From contig JABBOT010000008.1 in the NCBI GenBank assembly GCA_016165875.1, forward strand, positions 2,756,107-2,820,106: 64,000 nucleotides of DNA. Reading direction: 5' to 3'. Positions 57,541-64,000 of this stretch are shown here, in pieces. Position numbers and translations under genes: made by a program. Below the pieces are notes generated by a model. The model was not told the DNA's origin. It worked only from the letters and a program-made list of their open reading frames with translations, and made no database searches. Numbering within the stretch: the first letter of the stretch is position 1; each line of letters opens with the position of its first letter. The stretch comes from Acanthopleura granulata (lineage: Eukaryota; Mollusca; Polyplacophora; Chitonida; Chitonidae).

Positions 57541-59549
57541 GCCCCAAGCAAGTCTGTATCAGGCTATGCAGACATTTCACTCTCTATCCATTTAGACTTT
57601 CGCCTGACCACATGCGGTGGTTTCCTTCAAGCAGTGTCCGGTTTCCTTCACTCATTAAACTTATCACCGTCTAATAAACTGTATGAGTGCAGCATTCAAC
57701 GTACTAATCAGAACAAACATACACTTTATTTTAAACACTGACCTGTATTTTCGTTAATAATTTTTAGGCCACTGGTTTTGACTGATTAAATCAATAAAAT
57801 AATATTTTCCTTAAACGACGGCGGGGACTGCATGGCCTAGTGTTATAGCGTGCCAGTGCAGTACAATGACCCAGGAGCTTCTTCGAAAAACTCTTCAAAA
57901 AATTTTCAAGTCCTCCAAGAAGTAAAATGTCAAAGAAAGTCCGGGAACTAAGGCATGCTAATGACTCTGTTGTGAACGGACAACTGTCAGATGTATAACA
58001 AGAAACACCGTCTACCATCCATTGCCCCCATTAGAAAGCTTTCTTTGATACAGAAAACATACAGACAGCATAAACAGCCTAAACAATGGAAACTGAAAGT
58101 TCGGTAAACTGAATTACCTCAGAGCTTATCCAGCATGCACCCCCACCTTATCTGCAACGTACTAGTACACGTTATATGTGATGCAATATTTTGTATGTGT
58201 GTTGAAGACGAAGAGCTAATTGCTCAAGTCAAAGTAACAAAAGTGAACTCTAAAAATCAAATGTTAAACTATGTAACATCATGCTACCACCCCTTTATCA
58301 ATCCAATTTGTCCTATATGTTTACTTGAGTGAGACAAAACGACCAACGTGGCAACTTTTGCCACTAGTTTTATTAACCCATGCAGGAGTTCTGCTATAAG
58401 GGTGTCAGTACAAAGCAAAAAGATATGATTTATTAGTTTTCTCTTTTACCGAAGGATTCGCTATTATTAAAATTGTCTACATTCTTTTTATTGTAATAAT
58501 ACTACCCGGGATGTGGCTGAGGCAATGAGCAAATTTATGATGGAAAATTAAAAAAGAAATTACCGTGTCAAAGAATTGAAAAGTAATTGTTTAGAGATAT
58601 TCGTGTCGCAAATTTAGTCAGGTAAATAATCGGGGCTTACAAAAGAAATGTGTCAGCAAAGCTATGTTGTTGTATGAAGCAATAAGTCAATACATTTTTT
58701 TTATAAAACCGGTGAATAAATCAGTTGGGGTACTGTCACAAGAGTTGGCCCAGTTTTCTTTTCATAGTTTTATAAATAAAGAGGTGAATATAAAGGTATA
58801 GGACGAGTAAATCCAGCCCTGAACACCTTTCGTGTTGACAGTATCAATTCTCCGAGCCCTCAGAAAGACCGGCGATACAGCTGTAGCGACAAAAGCTGCA
58901 TTAGGGTGTAGATTTGAAGCGGTTAATTCGAGAATAATGCGTTAATACAACTGTCTCACCTGAGATCGGTTTGATTCCGTACATCTACCGCCTGGTCCTT
59001 TGTCACTGGTGCCTTCATGAATACACCCGAGAATGGGACGACATGGGTTTACAGCTGAAAGGGGGAGAAGCATTCTACCAACAACAAAGTGTGCAATCAT
59101 TTCTCGCCCATAGCTGGTCCAACAGAAAGCCACTTCACCTCAACAGTCTGACCAAGGCCTGTTTATACCTTCAGTAGGTGCCAGCTACTAATCGCCTTAC
59201 TGTCACCACACCGACAGTATTTATTTATTTTTTTATCAATTACACAAGAGAGATTAATGCACTTATCGCCTCGTGCTGTTGTATTGCTGCCGTGGTAGAT
59301 TATCTCTTGGATTATCCTAGCTATATCTGAGGACAGTTTATCGGTAAAACGAGAAAACATTGAACAAATAGTTTAATTTCCTTACTTCCAAAATAAAAAT
59401 GTCCATAACTTATCATTGGTTAACATTGTAACCGGGTTGAAATGTATGTATTCTTTTGACTGAAAGTATGGAAGGCACCGACCAGAACCCAAGTCAGACG
59501 AACTGAGAATCAATGCACCTCTTGAGTCTGCCAGTCCATGCCTCTCTGT
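57541..59549. other. FoxB upstream flank
   Basis: Contains a tRNA-like SINE head fragment at about 57822-57885 (TGGCCTAGTGTTATAGCGTG) and otherwise AT-rich unique sequence. No gene seen. Confidence 0.45.
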
Positions 59550-60097
59550 CGAAGACAGCCCAGGCGTGCCGTGATTGGATGGAAACATCTAGACAGCCTG
59601 CCAGGGGGATGTCCTGAGCAAGGAAGCACGTGACTTCATTGGTCGCCCATCAACTGTCAGCCAACATAATCAACCTATTCAAACTGGAATGAATTGCAAA
59701 ATAAACCGTCTTTGTGAAGGCGTCAACTGGGCTAAAGGAGCAACTGTAACATTGTAATGCAAGAGGCGAATACATAAATATAGTCAACACTCATGCCACT
59801 CTTAATTCGAAATTTGCCCGATCAAGTTGTATAGGTTTGGAGAAAGGCAGAGACAGTACTGGGTGTTCTGGCTGAGAGTGTGAGACCTAGGCCGGCCACT
59901 TCAAGCCCTGACCGGACGGGCACGTGCTGCAACATCACAACTAACCGCAGTTACCTGACCAAGCAGACTTTAAAGACCACAGGTGAGAGGGATTGATAAA
60001 AATCAACCTGTACAAGCAACGCTTTTTTAGGGTTAAAACTGAACCGAAAGCTACTGTGGTAACAGTTACTTTTCTTCCACCCTGTCTGAGCGACAAG
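59550..60097 (+). promoter_or_regulatory. FoxB promoter and 5' UTR
   Basis: Inverted CCAAT boxes (ATTGG) are at 59574-59578 and 59638-59642. E-boxes CACGTG are at 59627-59632 and 59921-59926. A TATA-like CATAAATATA lies at 59773-59782. Taken together these suggest transcription begins near 59800 and a leader of about 300 bases. There is no in-frame ATG between the last upstream stop and 60098. Confidence 0.45.
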
Positions 60098-61108
60098 ATG
60101 CCTCGGCCGGGCAGAAACAGTTACAATGATCAGAAACCACCGTATTCCTACATCGCCTTGACAGCCATGGCCATCCAGAGTTCTCCAGAAAAGATGCTGC
60201 CGCTAAATGACATTTATAAATTTATCATGGACAGATTTCCCTTCTACAGAGAAAATACGCAAAGATGGCAGAACTCTCTTCGTCATAACCTCTCTTTCAA
60301 TGACTGTTTCATTAAAATTCCTCGGCGCCCTGACCGACCCGGAAAGGGTAGTTACTGGGCACTTCATCCCATGTGCGGGGACATGTTCGAGAACGGCAGT
60401 TTCTTACGGAGGAGGAAAAGATTCAAAACCATGCGAGCACTTCAACAAGCCATCGCGCAACACAACCTACAGAGCCAGCTTAATAAACACAACTTAGAAT
60501 CGGCCGCTTATTTGGAACATGCGGCCAAACTTCATCTCCAGTCTATAGTGTCTGGAACTAGTCCTGTCCATTCGTTTACCTCGCTCTCGCAGCGAAACAA
60601 CACGACCAGAACGAAACAACCGTTTACCATCGAGAACATCATCGCACCGGACCAGAAGACGTCTCCAATGATGCCAAAACCCATGTTACCTACCCCATTG
60701 CCTGCGTTTGCATCTCAGTTCACGGCCGCATTATCGACACCGCCCTTGCCCCCGGGCTACTCCACCGTGGCCACCCTGAACAGTTTACGGAGCTCGATGT
60801 ACGAGAGAAGTTTACGGGCGGAGATGGATGAGGGCAGCAGGAATCACGGCAAGTCGCCCGGTGACAATCCCATACCCGGTCCTACCTTCCAGTTACCCAT
60901 CAAACCAGCACCCCTACCCCCTATCTCCCTGTCATTCGCACAGCCTCACCTGCACACGTTACCCGGAGTTTCCCTGTCCCTGAACCCCGGGATATCTAAG
61001 ACATTGCTGGCTGATAGAGGCTATATCACGGATCTCCAAGAAGCTAGTTTGAGCACAATGCGAACATTAGGACGACCTCGACCCCCTGTGTTATCAGCCT
61101 CCAGTTAA
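60098..61108 (+). CDS. FoxB: Forkhead transcription factor FoxB
   Basis: Single-exon gene of 336 residues, as is usual for FoxB. It begins [20 protein letters not shown], the near-invariant FoxB start. The forkhead DNA-binding domain spans about 13-110, with recognition helix sequence [15 protein letters not shown] and wing [14 protein letters not shown], nearly identical to vertebrate FOXB1/FOXB2. Residues 176-183, FTIENIIA, form an Engrailed-homology-1-like motif expected to bind Groucho/TLE co-repressors, and stand where FoxB proteins carry F.IENII. The rest is low-complexity, rich in Pro, Ser and Leu. The factor acts in the nucleus; in other animals FoxB is expressed in the nervous system and ectoderm. 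The ATG at 60098 is chosen because the conserved start is there and no earlier in-frame ATG exists. It is isolated: no other gene within about 25 kb upstream. Confidence 0.97.
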   Translation: MPRPGRNSYNDQKPPYSYIALTAMAIQSSPEKMLPLNDIYKFIMDRFPFYRENTQRWQNSLRHNLSFNDCFIKIPRRPDRPGKGSYWALHPMCGDMFENGSFLRRRKRFKTMRALQQAIAQHNLQSQLNKHNLESAAYLEHAAKLHLQSIVSGTSPVHSFTSLSQRNNTTRTKQPFTIENIIAPDQKTSPMMPKPMLPTPLPAFASQFTAALSTPPLPPGYSTVATLNSLRSSMYERSLRAEMDEGSRNHGKSPGDNPIPGPTFQLPIKPAPLPPISLSFAQPHLHTLPGVSLSLNPGISKTLLADRGYITDLQEASLSTMRTLGRPRPPVLSASS

Positions 61109-61712
61109 CTGTACAAAATTGTGATTAAGAAAATTAACGCTTGAAATGCTCTGTGAGAGTGTATTAATTCACTGAACGTGTGAAATTATGAGAAGTGTAA
61201 GAAGCCATGGAAATAGTCCTTCCTGAGAGATAGTTTCTCGTATAAGTGTTCATAAAATGAACGAAATTTGAACAGGACAACAAAATTAATTCAGAAAAAT
61301 TTCTACTGATCTGAAGTGTATACAGCTTTCTGACTGGTTGAACACCACTCAATGAAAAGCAGGCAGTGGTAATTTAGTACAACGGTCGATCAACACGATT
61401 GGCTTTCATTCTTAGCTCATCACCTTTCTTATTTTTTTCTCTCTTTAAATCGTTCTTGTCGGTGGTTATTCCTCCTAAGCAAAAGTGATGAAGAGATGTC
61501 AGTATCAGTATACCACATTGTCTGTCTGTCGGTGAACATGTGCTGATTCGTAAAACTTGGACCTTGTGGAAAAGTGAGTTCAAGACAATAGGTAATAATC
61601 TCTCTTCGTTCCACAAAAATTCCTCTCTCTGAAATCTATACATGTTGTTGTTGTTGTGACCTGACATCCGCCGAACTCTTATATTGTGCATTATTACCTT
61701 CTCGGTGTTGGC

Positions 61713-61718
61713 AATAAA
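61713..61718 (+). terminator. Polyadenylation signal AATAAA, FoxB
   Basis: Canonical hexamer 605 bases after the stop; the 3' UTR is otherwise featureless. Confidence 0.5.
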
Positions 61719-61782
61719 AGGTAAGAAATGTGAAACTGATTTTATTTGTTATCTGTATTTTAATACTTTGTAGAATTTTCAC

Positions 61783-61787
<5 letters not shown>

Positions 61788-61819
<32 letters not shown>
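61788..61819. repeat. (TA)n microsatellite
   Basis: About 30 bases of TA repeat preceded by TGTGTG, just beyond the FoxB polyadenylation signal. Confidence 0.95.
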
Positions 61820-61821
<2 letters not shown>

Positions 61822-63239
61822 TAGTCATCAAAAGTCTTTCAACTGATTTATTCAGTGTCGTTCAGCAACTCTCCGTAAACAGGCTTCTTCTCAGTAAATT
61901 TGTGGTACAGAAAAATTAAAACTCACAGTAGTGATCAAGCTGCAAGTTTGGGCAAACATGTCAAATGACTTTTTTTGACAAACAAATATATTCCTACAAC
62001 AGTGAGTTTCATTTATAATTTACTATATCAATGACATTATAATCTGGTTCTTAACTAGCCATGGATATGGTCCAGGAACGGATCGCACAGAGTTCATAAT
62101 TTTATCAGCTATACTCCTGCAGATGGCCGTAGTTTCCTGGGTTGGGCCTGGTTTCCTCCTAAAATAATCCTGGCCGACGTCGTAAAAGTGAAATATTCTT
62201 AAGTATACGTCGTAAAACACCAATCAAATAAATAAATAATACTAATAATATATCTGCTATAACACAGCTTACATTGTGGCACCTTCACAGTTCTGCACTG
62301 GAAATCATAAATATCCTGTTAAGCTGTTTCGCTTTAAAAGCAAGTTTACATGTAGATCTACAAACTTTATTTACGAAAATTGTTTGTCTAGAAGAATATT
62401 TTGAGGAGCAGTTTAAACAGAGAACTGCTCTATTACTTCCACCAGTGCATTACTCTTTAAATATCTAATCTATGCAAGAAACTATAAATTAGCCTGCGAG
62501 CAACTTAAGATATGAAGCAGTTCTATGCAAATCTGGGTGGACCAAATCTGTCTTTAATGTTGTGGAATATAATGCGACAGTTTCCCTTTTTATACATTTT
62601 GACCTTTGTATTGCCACTTGACTTATGCACAAGAGACACGCTGTCTCAACTGTTACGAAGGACTGATGTGGTTATCCGGTAACTGTCATCTCTTGTGCCT
62701 CGCGAAGATCAGGTCGCGTTAACCCTTTGGCACCTATTATGTAGTAAGTGTCCTAACATTACCAACTCCCTCGACACAACCAAGATCGCAGTCACTACTC
62801 GGGTGGATGGCTTGCGATCGCCACCCTCTTCTTTTGTCGAAGTGTCACTAATGACTCATCCAAACCATTTAACACTTTCTTTAAATCACCAAGTGAAAAG
62901 TCAAAAGTCTTGGATATCGACGCAGATTTCGAAAAGACGTTAGTCTGACAGTGTCTTTTAAAAGACATTTGAGCTTTTGCGTCTGTCTTTTGTGGAACAG
63001 TAGAAAGGCTTTGAGCAATTGAAGAAAGCACTGTTTTGCCCTACCGTCGGTGTAAAGAAAATATATGACAGCTTAACAAGTATTCATCAGGTTCAAACTC
63101 CGTTTTAAATGTTGAAATGGAAAGTTAAAAGTTTTAAAGGACAAATATGTCCCCAGTATCAAACATTGTCGCGAAAAGAGATTTTATTATCTGATTTGTC
63201 TGAGTTGATAATGGAAAGACATTTTTAAAACTTTTTCAT
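61820..63239. other. FoxB 3' flank, no gene
   Basis: AT-rich unique sequence apart from a SINE tail at 62110-62250. The open frames at 62274-62468 and 62695-62943 are unrecognised. Confidence 0.45.
62110..62250 (+). mobile_element. SINE tail fragment
   Basis: Contains GGGCCTGGTTTCCTCC, CGACGTCGTAAAAGTGAAAT and CGTAAAACACCAATCAAATA followed by A/T repeats, the shared tail in plus orientation. Confidence 0.75.
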
Positions 63240-63640
63240 ATTACTACAAAGCGTCATTTTGTTAAGCTCCGCTGTCCTTTATTCCTGATAAAAAGAAGCC
63301 GTCGAGGTTAATTTGCATAAAAAAGCGATTGCGTCGAGCAGCCAAGTGTTGTCTGGCAGTAGTTAGCAGCTGGAACAGCTTTCACCAAGAGTTGAGTCAA
63401 CATTTTATGTTGCCGTTGGACAATGGAACTGTTTGCGTGTGTTTGCTAAAGCAGTCAGCTTTTCGTGTCGCTATGTTGACTTAACGGGTAAAACATCACC
63501 AAAACCAGCTTAACAAGACTCTATTACCTTCTACAATTGTAATTAAGCCATGAGATGAACCAGCCCAGTGGATTTTAACTTCGGATCAGACTTGTTTAAA
63601 AAGCACATTACAATGCTTTAATTCCCATTGTTCTAATGAA
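63240..63640. promoter_or_regulatory. Candidate downstream enhancer of FoxB
   Basis: Repeat-free block with an octamer-like ATTTGCAT (63311-63318), TAATTA (63540-63545) and Sox-like CATTGTTC (63626-63633). It resembles the upstream block at 57230-57540 in motif content. Role is inferred. Confidence 0.25.
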
Positions 63641-64000
63641 AACCAGCATATATTACCAACGCCTGCAGGCAAACAGTTTCAAGGACAGAATTTACGCAAA
63701 TCTCGTTCATTAACAACTTAACTGCAACGAGCACATAACACTTATGCTATGGTAGCCTCTCCTGTGGACATGGAGACTGTCCGCCTTTATGGGCTCTATG
63801 TAGGATTATATTCGTGTGTTAACTCGTGTGGGTAGATAGCCGTTTTGAGCAAAGTAAGTTTTAGAAGTAAAAGGTAAGTTTGAAAAATTGAACACAATAC
63901 TGGGAGTACTGTTCATGCAACGAATCAGGTTTTGGTTTGTTGCATAATTGACTGATTGATCAACACGATGATTCACCGGCTGCTGATCTCAAACAGTGGC

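Noticed and set aside
59993..60097. FoxB extension upstream of 60098
   Set aside because: There is no ATG in this part of the frame and the conserved MPRPGRN start lies at 60098.

Overview
This is a stretch of animal nuclear DNA: AT-rich, intron-rich and full of short repeats. The genes have GT-AG introns in conserved phases. Short interspersed elements (SINEs) with a tRNA-like head and a shared A/T-rich 3' tail occur on both strands. A FoxB gene, a claudin-type membrane protein gene and this SINE tail together suggest a spiralian invertebrate, most likely a mollusc. That placement is an inference; no species can be named from the sequence alone.

Layout. (1) 119-1089 (+) holds the last two exons of an FAD-dependent oxidoreductase gene cut by the window start. 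(2) 1090-5831 is intergenic and contains a decayed LINE fragment. (3) 5832-11519 (+) is a complete six-exon tandem paralogue of that oxidoreductase. (4) 12250-22515 (-) is the 13-exon gene for proteasome ATPase PSMC3/Rpt5, convergent with the oxidoreductase, with SINEs and a long-armed inverted-repeat element in its introns. (5) MRPS16 (mitochondrial ribosomal protein bS16m, 23440-24996, +) lies head to head with PSMC3. (6) 24997-29308 is repeat-rich. It holds a tandem minisatellite interrupted by a CG-rich element of nested palindromes with about 50-bp inverted ends. (7) 29309-34367 (+) is a three-exon, four-membrane-span claudin/PMP22-like gene. (8) 34368-60097 is a gene-poor stretch of about 25 kb with SINE fragments and several blocks that look like developmental enhancers by motif content. 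(9) 60098-61108 (+) is an intronless FoxB transcription factor gene. (10) 61109-64000 is FoxB 3' flank with SINE remnants and one more enhancer-like block.

The genes do not form one pathway. PSMC3 and MRPS16 are housekeeping genes that may share a promoter; the oxidoreductases are a local duplication; FoxB is a developmental regulator with the usual large, gene-poor regulatory neighbourhood. Exon borders come from reading splice sites, phases and protein similarity by eye, and all five spliced genes keep an open frame across every junction. The most unusual structure is the palindromic CG-rich element at 27621-28168.
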